Of a stretch of 64,000 nucleotides of DNA, positions 9,286 to 17,984 are shown piece by piece. Under the pieces are notes generated by a model. It ran no database searches. It had not been told where the DNA came from and worked only from the letters and a program-made list of their open reading frames with translations. Location: positions 1,178,001-1,242,000 of the forward strand of contig JADJWE010000001.1 in assembly GCA_016716525.1 (NCBI GenBank), in the 5' to 3' direction. The translations under genes and the position numbers were made by a program. The stretch is from Candidatus Flexicrinis affinis (GTDB taxonomy: Bacteria > Chloroflexota > Anaerolineae > Aggregatilineales > Phototrophicaceae). Positions within the stretch are counted from its first letter, which is position 1, and every line of letters begins with the position of its first letter.

Positions 9286-9355
9286 TTGTGTTCTTTGTGG
9301 TGTAATACGCGTATAGAGGGCGCGCTTAAGCGCGTCATGTCGTGAAGAGTAGGAC

Positions 9356-10666
9356 ATGAAGACAGCCATCATCGGCGCTGGGGTCGCAGGCCTCGCCGCA
9401 GCATGGGATCTCGCTAGAGCGGGTCACGAAGTTGTGGTCTTTGAGGCCGCCGACCGAGTCGGCGGCCTAGCCAGCGGCTTTAAGGACGAGTCTTGGGCGT
9501 GGTCGCTTGAGAAGTTCTATCATCACTGGTTCGAGACGGACGCGGACTTGCTGCGATTTGCGCGCGAGCTTGGCCTTGACGAGAAGATCATGTTCCCGCG
9601 TCCAAAGACCAGCTATTGGCTCGACGGCAAGATCTACCGTTCAGAAATGAATCTATCGACTCTGCAGCTTCCGCTGTCATGGATTGGACTGATTCGCCTC
9701 GGGCTGGCCGGCGTGTTTCTCAAGCTCACGCCGTGGTGGCAGCCGCTGGAGAATACGACAGCAGATGCATGGCTGCGGCGATGGATGGGCAACGAGGTTT
9801 ATACCAAGTTATGGTGTCCGCTGCTGATCGGTAAGTTTGCCGACCGCTACCGCGACGTGAATATGGCGTGGATGTGGGCGCGGATCAAGGCGCGCAGCGT
9901 CAAGCTTGGCACGTATGAAGGCGGCTTCCAGTCCTTTGTCGACGACGCGGCCGACGTGGTGCGCAGGGCGGGTGTCGATATTCGACTGTCGACGCCGGTG
10001 ACATCGCTCGAGCAGGTGTCGGCAGGCTGGCGACTCACCGCTGCGAACACGGACATCATCGTCGACCGTGTGCTTTCGACATCATCGCCTTCCGGGCTGC
10101 TGAAGCAAGCGCCCGCGCTCGCCAATACCGACTATGGCCGCGCTGTTGCCAGCTTGGATTCGATCGGCGCGGTTTGCGTCGTGTATGCGTTGAAGCGCAG
10201 CGTACTGACCGATGGCACATACTGGCTCAACCTGCCGGCGGCGTCGGCGGACAAGGCCAAGAACCCGTTTCCGTTTCTTGCTATGGTCGAGCATACCAAC
10301 TGGCTGGACAGCGCAAATTACGATGGTGACGTACTGGTGTACTGTGGCGATTATGCCGACCCGAACCACGAGTACTTCACACTCTCGGACGAGGACATGA
10401 TCGACCGGTTTGCGCAGGCGTTCAAGACCGTGAATCCCGACTACGAGCCGAGCTGGATCCGCAAGGCGTGGGTGTGGCGCGCGCCGTACGCACAGCCCGT
10501 GCCGAAGGTCGGCCACTCGGCCTGCATCCCTGATCTGGCTACACCGCTTCCGGGGTTGTGGTGGGCGAGCATGAGTCAGGTTTACCCGTGGGACCGCGGC
10601 ACCAATTACGCCGTTGAGATCGGTCGGCGCGCGGCGCGGCGCATCATCGCCGAGGCGGGCACATGA
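9356..10666 (+). CDS. FAD-dependent amine-oxidase/protoporphyrinogen-oxidase-like protein
   Basis: 436-residue flavoprotein. The N-terminal dinucleotide-binding motif is AIIGAGVAGLAAAWDLARAGHEV, followed by FEAADRVGGLASGF, the signature of the amine oxidase/HemY/UDP-galactopyranose-mutase-like group. The C-terminal part (LPGLWWASMSQVYPWDRGTNYAVE) contains the second FAD contact. Members with this architecture are often found near sugar and polysaccharide genes; the next gene is UDP-glucose dehydrogenase, 85 bases on. The substrate is not predictable. It is less likely to be true HemY, since no heme genes are nearby. Confidence 0.85.
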   Translation: MKTAIIGAGVAGLAAAWDLARAGHEVVVFEAADRVGGLASGFKDESWAWSLEKFYHHWFETDADLLRFARELGLDEKIMFPRPKTSYWLDGKIYRSEMNLSTLQLPLSWIGLIRLGLAGVFLKLTPWWQPLENTTADAWLRRWMGNEVYTKLWCPLLIGKFADRYRDVNMAWMWARIKARSVKLGTYEGGFQSFVDDAADVVRRAGVDIRLSTPVTSLEQVSAGWRLTAANTDIIVDRVLSTSSPSGLLKQAPALANTDYGRAVASLDSIGAVCVVYALKRSVLTDGTYWLNLPAASADKAKNPFPFLAMVEHTNWLDSANYDGDVLVYCGDYADPNHEYFTLSDEDMIDRFAQAFKTVNPDYEPSWIRKAWVWRAPYAQPVPKVGHSACIPDLATPLPGLWWASMSQVYPWDRGTNYAVEIGRRAARRIIAEAGT

Positions 10667-10751
10667 CGCGCCAGCGGTTGGGAAGGATATTCGCCGGCAC
10701 ACATGCCGGATGCAGTTCTTGTGCGATTTGGGCCTAAAGGGGGCGAAATCC

Positions 10752-12068
10752 ATGAAACACATTTGCGTGATTGGTACCGGGTATGTGGGGCTGGTTAACG
10801 CGACCTGTTTCGCCGAGCTGGGCAACATGGTCGTGACCGTCGACATTGACGAACGCAAGATCGCCGCGCTGAACAACGGCGAAATGCCGATCTACGAGCC
10901 GGGGCTGGCCGAGATTGTCGATCGCAACGTGCGCGCGGGCCGTCTGTCGTTCACGACATCCTACGAAGAGGGGATGCGTGACGCCGAGTTCGCGTTTATC
11001 TGCGTCGGCACGCCAGAAGGGGACGACGGCGAGGCGGAGCTGAAGTACGTGCGGTCAGCGGCCGCTAGCATCGCGGCTCACATGACGCATCCGCTCATCA
11101 TCATCAACAAGTCAACGGTTCCGGTTGGAACAGGCGACATCGTGGCAAACGTCGTGAAGAATAATCTGCCACAGCCCATCAAGTTCGCGGTCGTGAGCTG
11201 CCCGGAGTTCCTGCGCGAAGGCGCGGCGGTGCAGGACTTCATGTTCCCGGATCGCACCGTCCTCGGCTCGATCGAGGAAGATCGCTGGGCGGCCGAGGCG
11301 GTCGCGCAGTTGTACCTACCACTTCGGGCGCCGATTGTGATGACCGACCTGCGCACGGCGGAGATGATCAAGTATGCGTCGAATGCCTTTCTGGCGACGC
11401 GCCTGAGCTTCATTAACGAGATCGCCAACATCTGCGAACGGCTTGGCGCCGACGTGATCGAAGTGGCGCAAGGCATGGGGTTCGACAAACGGATCGGGCA
11501 CCACTTCTTGCAGCCCGGAATTGGGTATGGCGGAAGCTGTTTCCCGAAGGACGTGAAGGCTCTGACGTTCATGGCCGCGGAAGCGGGCGCGCATCCACAG
11601 CTTCTGAACGCTGTGACCGACATCAACAAGTTCCAGCGCAAACTGGCCGTCAACAAGCTGCACGACCTGCTGGGCGACTGCAGTGGCAAGACGATCGCCA
11701 TACTGGGGTTGGCGTTCAAGGAGAACACAGACGACATCCGCGAGTCGCCGTCGTTGGACATCGCAAAGACACTGCTTTCGCGCGGTGCGATCGTACGCGG
11801 TTACGATCCTGTGGCCATGGAGGCCGCAGGTGACGCGATGCCGGACATCATCATGTGCGAGAATGCGTATGACGCTGTCGCCGGGGCGGATGCTGTTCTG
11901 ATCGGCACGCCGTGGAACGAATTCAAGCAGCTTGACCTGGCGCGGTTGCACACGTTGTTGAACCAGCCGATTATGGTCGACGGGCGCAATATGTACGATC
12001 CACAGCGCATGAAAGCGCTAGGTTTCCAATATCGCGGTGTCGGCCGCGGCTACAACGGTGACGACTAG
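10752..12068 (+). CDS. ugd: UDP-glucose 6-dehydrogenase
   Basis: 438-residue NAD-dependent enzyme that oxidises UDP-glucose to UDP-glucuronate for surface polysaccharides. The N-terminal Rossmann motif is CVIGTGYVGLVNATCFAELG. The catalytic cysteine lies in GIGYGGSCFPKDVKAL, and the C-terminal UDP-binding domain includes GLAFKENTDDIRESPSLD. The ATG at 10752 is chosen because AAAGGGGGCG precedes it and the Rossmann fold begins at once; the frame is open 138 bases further upstream, overlapping the preceding gene. A strong hairpin follows the stop. Confidence 0.96.
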   Translation: MKHICVIGTGYVGLVNATCFAELGNMVVTVDIDERKIAALNNGEMPIYEPGLAEIVDRNVRAGRLSFTTSYEEGMRDAEFAFICVGTPEGDDGEAELKYVRSAAASIAAHMTHPLIIINKSTVPVGTGDIVANVVKNNLPQPIKFAVVSCPEFLREGAAVQDFMFPDRTVLGSIEEDRWAAEAVAQLYLPLRAPIVMTDLRTAEMIKYASNAFLATRLSFINEIANICERLGADVIEVAQGMGFDKRIGHHFLQPGIGYGGSCFPKDVKALTFMAAEAGAHPQLLNAVTDINKFQRKLAVNKLHDLLGDCSGKTIAILGLAFKENTDDIRESPSLDIAKTLLSRGAIVRGYDPVAMEAAGDAMPDIIMCENAYDAVAGADAVLIGTPWNEFKQLDLARLHTLLNQPIMVDGRNMYDPQRMKALGFQYRGVGRGYNGDD

Positions 12069-12103
12069 GGCGTCATCGGGTTCTCGTTAGCAAGACATAA
12101 GCA

Positions 12104-12136
12104 AACGCCGGGTATGGTTCCGACTACCCGGCGTTT
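12104..12136. terminator. Hairpin terminator after ugd
   Basis: A perfect 12-bp inverted repeat (AAACGCCGGGTA/TACCCGGCGTTT) with a 9-base loop lies 36 bases after the ugd stop. The right arm ends in TTT but the T-run is short. Confidence 0.75.
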
Positions 12137-12140
12137 GTCG

Positions 12141-12146
12141 TATAAT
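12141..12146 (+). promoter_or_regulatory. -10 element upstream of the M16 peptidase pair
   Basis: TATAAT sits just after the ugd terminator and 38 bases before the GTG start of the first M16 gene. The -35 region falls inside the hairpin and is not conserved. Confidence 0.45.
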
Positions 12147-12184
12147 CCGCCGTGCGAAATCAATCGAAACGACAGGTGTCCTAC

Positions 12185-13477
12185 GTGACAGTACAGAGGC
12201 ACGTCCTTGACAACGGTCTCGTCGCCATCCTCAAAGAGGTTCAAAGCGCCCCACTGATTAGCTGGTGGGTGCTCTACCGCATCGGAAGCCGCAACGAGCC
12301 GACGGGTAAGACAGGCATCTCGCATTGGGTCGAACACATGATGTTCAAGGGAACCGATGCGTTCCCCGCCAAAGAAGTCGACAAGATGTTCGACCGGCTT
12401 GGCGGCACGTGGAATGCCCAAACCTCGTTCGACTACACGGCGTACTACGAGACCCTCCCTGCAGACAAGATCGACCTTGCGCTGCGCCATGAGGCGGACC
12501 GCATGGTTAACGCGCGCTTCGATGTCGAGGAGGTCGAGTCCGAGCGCACCGTCATCATCAGCGAGCGGCAGGGTCTCGAGAACTCGCCACTGTTCTGGCT
12601 CGACGAGGAGATTTCGGCCGCGGCATTCCGCGTGCACGGGTACCATCACGAGATCGTTGGCGACCTGCACGATCTGCGCACGATGACGCGCGACGATCTG
12701 TATTCACACTACCGGCGCTATTACGTGCCCAACAACGCGATTGTGGTCGCCGTCGGAGCATTCGACCCGGACGACATGCTTGCGCGGATTCGCCAGCACT
12801 TCGGCGCAGTTCCAGCAGGCGACACGCCGGTGCCGTTCGTGCGCCCCGAGCCAGAGCAGCAGGGCGAACGGCGTGTCGTGGTCGAGCGACCGGGCCATAC
12901 GGCGTTTCTCGAATACGCCTATCGTGCGCCGGCCGCCAGCGACGACGACTTCTATGCGCTGACGATCCTCAACAGCATTCTCACCGGCCCAGATGGTCAG
13001 ATCGACAACAAGACGAGTCGCTTATACCGTGCATTGGTCGAGACCGAAATCGCCGCATCAATTGGTGGCGGGCTGGTCCCGACGGTCGATCCGTACGTGT
13101 ACTCGATCATCGTGACGCTGCGCGATGGACGAACGATCGCGGAGGCCGAAGCGGTGCTTGAAGCGGAGATTGCACGCCTGATCGCCGGCGACGTATCGCA
13201 AGCGGAGGTCGACAAGGCCAAGAAACAGGCTCGGGCCTCGTTCGCGTACACGACCGAGACGGTGACCGGACAGGGTTACTGGCTGGCGTTCGCCGAGAAC
13301 CTCGGCTCATACACGTGGTTCGAGGGGTATATCGACAGCCTCGATCAGGTGACACTGGATGACGTGAAATCGGCGGCGGTTCGCTATCTGCGGCCGAAGA
13401 ACCGCGTGGTCGGGCACTTGATCCCGACCGGACTTCAAGACGGAGCACACGACGAGGACGATGATGACGCAGAATAA
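12185..13477 (+). CDS. M16 zinc peptidase, active subunit
   Basis: 430-residue M16 (insulinase/processing-peptidase) protein. The zinc-binding inverted motif is HWVEHMMFKGT (HxxEH), with the distal metal-ligand Glu expected in the ERTVIISE region. The C-terminal half is the second, non-catalytic M16 domain. The GTG at 12185 is chosen because AGGTG lies 6 bases before it and the product then begins VTVQRHVLDNGL, as in relatives. An earlier in-frame GTG at 12152 would sit at the predicted transcription start. The gene overlaps the next by 17 bases; together they form an active/inactive pair typical of bacterial M16B peptidases. Confidence 0.93.
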   Translation: MTVQRHVLDNGLVAILKEVQSAPLISWWVLYRIGSRNEPTGKTGISHWVEHMMFKGTDAFPAKEVDKMFDRLGGTWNAQTSFDYTAYYETLPADKIDLALRHEADRMVNARFDVEEVESERTVIISERQGLENSPLFWLDEEISAAAFRVHGYHHEIVGDLHDLRTMTRDDLYSHYRRYYVPNNAIVVAVGAFDPDDMLARIRQHFGAVPAGDTPVPFVRPEPEQQGERRVVVERPGHTAFLEYAYRAPAASDDDFYALTILNSILTGPDGQIDNKTSRLYRALVETEIAASIGGGLVPTVDPYVYSIIVTLRDGRTIAEAEAVLEAEIARLIAGDVSQAEVDKAKKQARASFAYTTETVTGQGYWLAFAENLGSYTWFEGYIDSLDQVTLDDVKSAAVRYLRPKNRVVGHLIPTGLQDGAHDEDDDDAE

Positions 13478-14756
13478 CGTGGCGCACGCTATGCCGAACT
13501 CGTCCAACATTACCCGGACCGTGCTCTCCAATGGCGTCACGGTGCTGGTGCGCGCGAATCCGAGCGTGAAATCGGTGGTGCTCGTCGGACAGATGCGGGG
13601 CGGCTCGCTTTACGAGGCGTCGCAGTACAACGGGCTGGCCTCCATGACCGCAGCTAGCCTCATGCGAGGTACGGCGGCCCGCGACTTGCAGACGATTGCA
13701 TCGCGCCTGGAGGACATCGGCGCGGACTTCGACTTCGCCGCGGGCGTGCATCACGTCAGCTTCGGCGGAAAGGCGCTTGCGGAAGACCTGCCAGTGCTGA
13801 TCGATACGCTGTCTGACTGTGTGATGCACCCGGTGTTCCCGTCCGATCAGGTGGACCGGTTGCGCGGCGAGGTGATGACGTGGCTGCAGTACAGCCTGCA
13901 AGACACCCGGCGGCAGGCGGCGCGCGCATTCCGCGAGTCGCTTTACGATGTCTCGCATCCGTACCACTATTCGCCGCGCGGCACGTTGGAGTCGCTGCCC
14001 GGGATCGACGCGCAGATGCTCAAGCAGTTCCACGCGTCGAACTACGGCCCGGAGGGCATGACCATCGTCATCGTCGGCGCGGTGGATCCCGCCGAGGCCG
14101 TCGATGCCGTGCGCGCCAAGCTGGAGATGTGGGCTGTGCCGGATCAAGCGCCGGCGCGGTCTGCCGGTAGTGCAGCGAACGTTGAACGGACTGTCCACAC
14201 GCATGTGCCGATCCCCGGCAAGACGCAGTCGGACGTGGTCATCGGCGTTGTTGGGCCCGAGCGACGCAGTCCGGACTTTCAGGCGGCGCGGATCGCCAAC
14301 AGCATTCTTGGCGAATTCGGCATGATGGGGCGTATCGGAGACGAGGTGCGCGAGAAGGCCGGCATGGCCTACTATGCGTACTCCAAGCTCGAAGGCGGCT
14401 ACGGGCCGGGCGCGTGGTCGATATCGGCAGGGGTTAATCCCTTGAACGTCGAGCGTGCCGTCGACCTGTCGCTGCAGGAAGTGCGCAAAATGGCAGATCA
14501 GCTTGTGACTGAAGCCGAGCTTGACGACAACAAGTCGTACTTTGTCGGGCGGATGCCGCTGCAGCTTGAAACGAACGAGGGGCTGGCCAGTGCAATCCTG
14601 TCGATGGAGACTTACGAGCTGGGGCTCGACTATCTAGTGGATTACCCGGCGCATGTCAACGCCGTGACGGCCGACGCCGTGCGCGAGGCGTTGCGTACCT
14701 ATTGGGTGCCGGATGCGGCGGTGGTCGCTGTGGCAGGCCCGGCCGATCAGGGGTAG
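13461..14756 (+). CDS. M16 peptidase-like protein, inactive partner subunit
   Basis: 431-residue M16 homologue. Where the active partner has HxxEH, this one reads YNGLASMTAASLMRGT, so the zinc site is gone. It retains the family fold, including the Gly-rich stretch KLEGGYGPGAWSISAG. In mitochondrial processing peptidases and bacterial M16B pairs the inactive subunit shapes the substrate chamber; the same role is inferred here. Two adjacent ATGs (13461, 13464) follow GAGGA, and the gene overlaps the end of the active subunit, indicating coupled synthesis of a heterodimer. Confidence 0.93.
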   Translation: MMTQNNVAHAMPNSSNITRTVLSNGVTVLVRANPSVKSVVLVGQMRGGSLYEASQYNGLASMTAASLMRGTAARDLQTIASRLEDIGADFDFAAGVHHVSFGGKALAEDLPVLIDTLSDCVMHPVFPSDQVDRLRGEVMTWLQYSLQDTRRQAARAFRESLYDVSHPYHYSPRGTLESLPGIDAQMLKQFHASNYGPEGMTIVIVGAVDPAEAVDAVRAKLEMWAVPDQAPARSAGSAANVERTVHTHVPIPGKTQSDVVIGVVGPERRSPDFQAARIANSILGEFGMMGRIGDEVREKAGMAYYAYSKLEGGYGPGAWSISAGVNPLNVERAVDLSLQEVRKMADQLVTEAELDDNKSYFVGRMPLQLETNEGLASAILSMETYELGLDYLVDYPAHVNAVTADAVREALRTYWVPDAAVVAVAGPADQG

Positions 14757-14792
14757 GGCAGTTCTTGTACGTTGTATTGTGAGGTCAGTATC

Positions 14793-15977
14793 GTGAAACG
14801 AATGATCGTGGTTCTGCTTGTGGCCGTTCTCGGGATGGGGCTTGCTGCGCAGGCACAGGATGAGGAACCGCTAACGCTGCTGATGACCCCGCCGGATCTC
14901 GACTCGTTCAAATTGACGCTGGTCGCGAATGGCTTTCAACGTCCGCTGTTGGTGACCCATGCCGGCGACGGGTCGGGCCGGGTGTTCATCGTCGAGCAGA
15001 CCGGGCGAGTGTGGGTATTGAAGGACGGCGAGATCGGGAGTTCGCCGTTTCTCGACCTCAGCGATCGTGTCACCCAAGCCGTTACGCGCGGATACTCGGA
15101 ACTCGGGCTTCTCGGGTTGGCATTCCATCCCGAGTTTGTCGACAATGGCCTGATGTACGTGAGCTACAACGATCGCAACAACACGTCGATCGTGTCTCGC
15201 ATTCAACTTGCCGAGAACAACCCTGACGTTGGCGATCGCTCGACCGAGCAAGTCCTAATGACCCTGCGTCAACCGTACCCGAACCACAACGGCGGTCACA
15301 TCGCATTTGGCCCGGACGGCTACCTGTATATCTCATTCGGTGACGGCGGATCGGCCGGCGATCCGCTCGATACCGGTCAGAACCCTGCCGACTGGTACGG
15401 CAGCATCCTGCGGATCGATGTGGACTCGGGCGACCCATACGCCATACCCGAGGACAATCCGCACGTAGCGAACCCGTCGTTTGCGCACGAGGTCTGGTCG
15501 TACGGTCTGCGCAATGTGTGGAAGTTCAGCTTCGATCGCGCGACCGGCGATATGTATTTGGCGGACGTCGGTCAGAACGTGTGGGAGGAGGTCAACTTCC
15601 AGCCTGCGGACTCGACCGGTGGCGAGAACTACGGCTGGTCCGATTACGAGGCCAGTGCGCCGTACGCCGTCGGCACGGTGCCGCCGGGGATGGTGTATCC
15701 GTTCGCTGAATATCGTCACTCGGCCGGGCACTGTTCAGTATCCGGCGGATACGTGTATCGCGGCACTCAGCTCCCGCAGCTTCAAGGCGTTTACTTCTTC
15801 GGCGATTTCTGCACCGGACAAATCTGGGCAAGCTGGCGCGACTCTGCTGGCACATGGCAGACGGCCGAGGCGATGGACGCCGGATTCCAGATCAGTGCGT
15901 TTGGCGAGGATGAAGCCGGCGAGCTGTACGTCGTCAACTACAACGGCGAAGTGTATCGTGTCGATCCCCTACAATAG
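14793..15977 (+). CDS. Secreted PQQ-dependent sugar dehydrogenase family protein
   Basis: 394-residue six-bladed beta-propeller protein of the glucose/sorbosone dehydrogenase family. A signal peptide (MKRMIVVLLVAVLGMGLAAQAQ) directs export. Family motifs are SELGLLGLAFHPEF, the NHNGGHIAFGPDGYLYISFGDGG stretch (His and Ca/PQQ region) and VWSYGLRNVWKFSFD. The GTG at 14793 is preceded by GAGG at 8 bases; an earlier TTG has no ribosome site. Homologues are soluble periplasmic or extracellular aldose-sugar dehydrogenases needing PQQ; no PQQ synthesis genes are in this window. Confidence 0.9.
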   Translation: MKRMIVVLLVAVLGMGLAAQAQDEEPLTLLMTPPDLDSFKLTLVANGFQRPLLVTHAGDGSGRVFIVEQTGRVWVLKDGEIGSSPFLDLSDRVTQAVTRGYSELGLLGLAFHPEFVDNGLMYVSYNDRNNTSIVSRIQLAENNPDVGDRSTEQVLMTLRQPYPNHNGGHIAFGPDGYLYISFGDGGSAGDPLDTGQNPADWYGSILRIDVDSGDPYAIPEDNPHVANPSFAHEVWSYGLRNVWKFSFDRATGDMYLADVGQNVWEEVNFQPADSTGGENYGWSDYEASAPYAVGTVPPGMVYPFAEYRHSAGHCSVSGGYVYRGTQLPQLQGVYFFGDFCTGQIWASWRDSAGTWQTAEAMDAGFQISAFGEDEAGELYVVNYNGEVYRVDPLQ

Positions 15978-15990
15978 GGGAGGCTTGTGC

Positions 15991-16020
15991 TAGACACCCT
16001 GACGTCACCTATGCTATACT
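15991..16020 (+). promoter_or_regulatory. Promoter of tRNA-His
   Basis: TAGACA (-35), an 18-base spacer and TATACT (-10) preceded by TG (extended -10), ending 15 bases before the mature tRNA 5' end. Confidence 0.7.
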
Positions 16021-16034
16021 ACCGGGCGCATCAT

Positions 16035-16112
16035 GGTGGGTGTAGCTCAGTTGGTTAGAGCGTCTGGTTGTGGCCCAGAAGGCCGTGGGTTCAAGTCCCA
16101 TCACTCACCCCA
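16035..16112 (+). tRNA. tRNA-His (anticodon GTG)
   Basis: A full cloverleaf is readable. The acceptor GTGGGTG/CACTCAC has one G-T wobble, the D loop contains AGCTCAGTTGGTTAGAGC, and the anticodon loop TTGTGGC gives GTG. The T arm is GTGGG-TTCAAGT-CCCAT. An encoded G at 16035 sits opposite discriminator C at 16109, the extra G-1 pair specific to tRNA-His. CCA is encoded at 16110-16112. Confidence 0.97.
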
Positions 16113-16124
16113 CAGAATCGACGA

Positions 16125-16155
16125 AAAGACCCCGGCAGTACGCGGGGTCTTTCTT
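16125..16155 (+). terminator. Rho-independent terminator after tRNA-His
   Basis: AAAGACCCCG/CGGGGTCTTT, a 10-bp perfect stem with an 8-base loop, followed by a T-rich tail. It begins 13 bases after the tRNA. Confidence 0.9.
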
Positions 16156-16179
16156 GTCGTTGGGCAGATCACGGTGAAC

Positions 16180-17592
16180 TTAATACGCGCGCCGGACTTT
16201 CACCGCATGCATCCGCGCATACAGCCGATGTCCATCGCGCTTGCGCGCCGGAGCGGCGACCGCTTCTTCAACCGCGACCGCTGAATCGACGCGTACCGGC
16301 ATTGGAACAACCGCGACTGGCTTAGGCGCATCCGGTCGAGAGAAGCTAATTGGCTCGGGGCGGTCGAACTGCTCTTTCGAGTAGGCCTCAAGCTCCTGCG
16401 TTTCGCTCGGCTTGGGAAGTCCAAACACCTCGAATACGCTGATCCGCGACGTATCGTGGACCTTGTCGCGCTTGGTCGTGGACGGCGGTGAGGCGACCGG
16501 TGCCTCGGATGGGGTTGCGTACTGAGCGACAACCGGTGCTGTGTCGGAGACGCGCGGCGGTGACGTGTCTTCCAGAGGGTTGACCGCTGGTGCAGCAGCG
16601 ACAGCGGCCTCAACTGGGGGCTCGCCCTCCGTCTGCGATGTTTTGGCTTCGACCGGCTCGGTCGATTCTGCGGCGGGTTGTTCGGCAATATCTGGCGCCT
16701 TGGCCTCCACAGGCTCGGTCGCCTGCGGTACGGGTTCGCCTATTGAGGGGGCAGCCACGGCAGCAGGGACATCGGCGGCAGGTGTTGGCGGTGTCTCAGC
16801 GATTGGCGGAACGATTGGGGCAGCAGGTGGTCCGACTACGACTTCTGGCGTGGTCGACTCAACGACGAGGAAATCTGGTTCAGCCGGTACGTTGACTTCA
16901 GGCACCGACGCTGCGGGCTGGGCGGGAGCAGGTTCAGCCGGCGTGGCAGGGGTGACGAGTGGGCGCGGCTTGGTATCGTCGGGCTTGAATGCAGGCTCAT
17001 CGAACGTAGCCGCTGGCTGGGGTTTGGTAGGCTGGCGCGCCTGCCCCTTAACTAACGCGGCGCTGCCCTCCGCTGTGTCGCCATACGGGTGGCGCGGGCG
17101 GTACGTGGCGCGCGCTTCGACGCCCGGGTCGTCTCGCATGAGCGACTTGGCTTGAAACGTCTCGACTTCCTTCGACTTCGTGATTAGCCGATACAGCCCG
17201 CGCAGGCTGTCGATGATGATCGCCTCTTGACTGCGCCCCGCGCTACCGCCAAAAAGTCCGGCGCGATAGCTGAACGTCCACTGCACGATCGTGCCTTCAG
17301 GCACTTCTTGGAGCCGGACGGTTCCTTTGTTGTCCCGATACGAACCGCCCTCGACGATCTTGTATTCGTAGCCGAAGCGGTCGTACCACGCGGTGATTTC
17401 GAGAACGACATCGCGCCCGCGATCAGGTGTGATGCGCAGGCGAGCCCCGGGCTGGATCTTCGTGTTGGACGTAAGCATGGTCGTCGAGCGACAGTTGGCC
17501 TGCCACTCGGCGTTGCGCTTGAGATCGCCCACGAAGTGCCATACCCGTTCGGGTGACGTCGGAATCAAGATTCGATGGTCTATGAGGTTCAT
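16180..17592 (-). CDS. SRPBCC-fold protein with long Pro/Ala/Glu-rich tail
   Basis: 470-residue protein. Residues 1-150 form an SRPBCC/START-like (polyketide-cyclase) domain: the opening LIDHRILIPTSPERVWHFVGDLKRNAEWQANC is characteristic of lipid- or ligand-binding members. Residues about 170-440 are low complexity, rich in Pro, Ala, Glu, Val and Thr, with a repeated TEPVEAK motif. The C terminus is basic (KRDGHRLYARMHAVKVRRAY). No membrane segment or signal is present. The tail may be a flexible spacer to a basic anchor for nucleic acid or membrane; that is a guess. It is transcribed divergently from the small membrane protein that follows. Confidence 0.75.
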   Translation of the reverse strand: MNLIDHRILIPTSPERVWHFVGDLKRNAEWQANCRSTTMLTSNTKIQPGARLRITPDRGRDVVLEITAWYDRFGYEYKIVEGGSYRDNKGTVRLQEVPEGTIVQWTFSYRAGLFGGSAGRSQEAIIIDSLRGLYRLITKSKEVETFQAKSLMRDDPGVEARATYRPRHPYGDTAEGSAALVKGQARQPTKPQPAATFDEPAFKPDDTKPRPLVTPATPAEPAPAQPAASVPEVNVPAEPDFLVVESTTPEVVVGPPAAPIVPPIAETPPTPAADVPAAVAAPSIGEPVPQATEPVEAKAPDIAEQPAAESTEPVEAKTSQTEGEPPVEAAVAAAPAVNPLEDTSPPRVSDTAPVVAQYATPSEAPVASPPSTTKRDKVHDTSRISVFEVFGLPKPSETQELEAYSKEQFDRPEPISFSRPDAPKPVAVVPMPVRVDSAVAVEEAVAAPARKRDGHRLYARMHAVKVRRAY

Positions 17593-17640
17593 CGAGTGCG
17601 TGCCTTGGACGTCTGCGGTACTTCGCTAGGTTTGAAAGTT

Positions 17641-17970
17641 ATGTTACACTCGCCACGAATTGTAACACGGATTAGCGAAAGTCTGCATGTAGTGCCCGGT
17701 CCCGGCCTTGTATTTGCGTTTGCCCTGGCGACCCTCTACGGCGCTCTGTTTCACTTCATCTTTGGCGGCGATGCGCGCCGGCTTGCCGTGTTTCTGTTGG
17801 CGAGCTGGATCGGATTTGCGGTCGGTCATGTTATTGGTGTCATCGCCGGTATCGAGCTCTTGAGTCTGGGTGGCCTGCGGGCAGCGGCCGCTAGCGGTGG
17901 ATCTCTCCTTGCACTGATGTCTGTGCGCGCCTTGACCACAGGGCAGCGCAGACGCCGTCCTGCACGCTGA
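17641..17970 (+). CDS. Small membrane protein, unknown
   Basis: About 109 residues with three predicted membrane segments (VFAFALATLYGALFHFIFG; AVFLLASWIGFAVGHVIGVI; SGGSLLALMSV) and a basic C terminus (TTGQRRRRPAR). No recognised family. The start is uncertain: the ATG at 17641 is used, but the region upstream is AT-rich and lacks a good ribosome site. The short gap to the next small membrane protein suggests cotranscription. Confidence 0.6.
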   Translation: MLHSPRIVTRISESLHVVPGPGLVFAFALATLYGALFHFIFGGDARRLAVFLLASWIGFAVGHVIGVIAGIELLSLGGLRAAAASGGSLLALMSVRALTTGQRRRRPAR

Positions 17971-17984
17971 ATGGCGGTGTTCAG

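Noticed and set aside
9321..9334. Perfect palindrome CGCGCTTAAGCGCG between two genes
   Set aside because: It has no loop, no T-run and no promoter nearby, and short GC palindromes are common here; no function can be supported.
12152..12184. Leaderless GTG start for the first M16 gene
   Set aside because: The GTG at 12185 has AGGTG at ideal distance and the product then begins as in relatives.
15966..15981. Short hairpin CCCCT/AGGGG at the sugar dehydrogenase stop
   Set aside because: Only five pairs with no T-run; too weak to call a terminator.
16400..17100. Possible tandem-repeat or collagen-like region
   Set aside because: Only a low-complexity Pro/Ala/Glu tail with one seven-residue motif repeated; no regular period.
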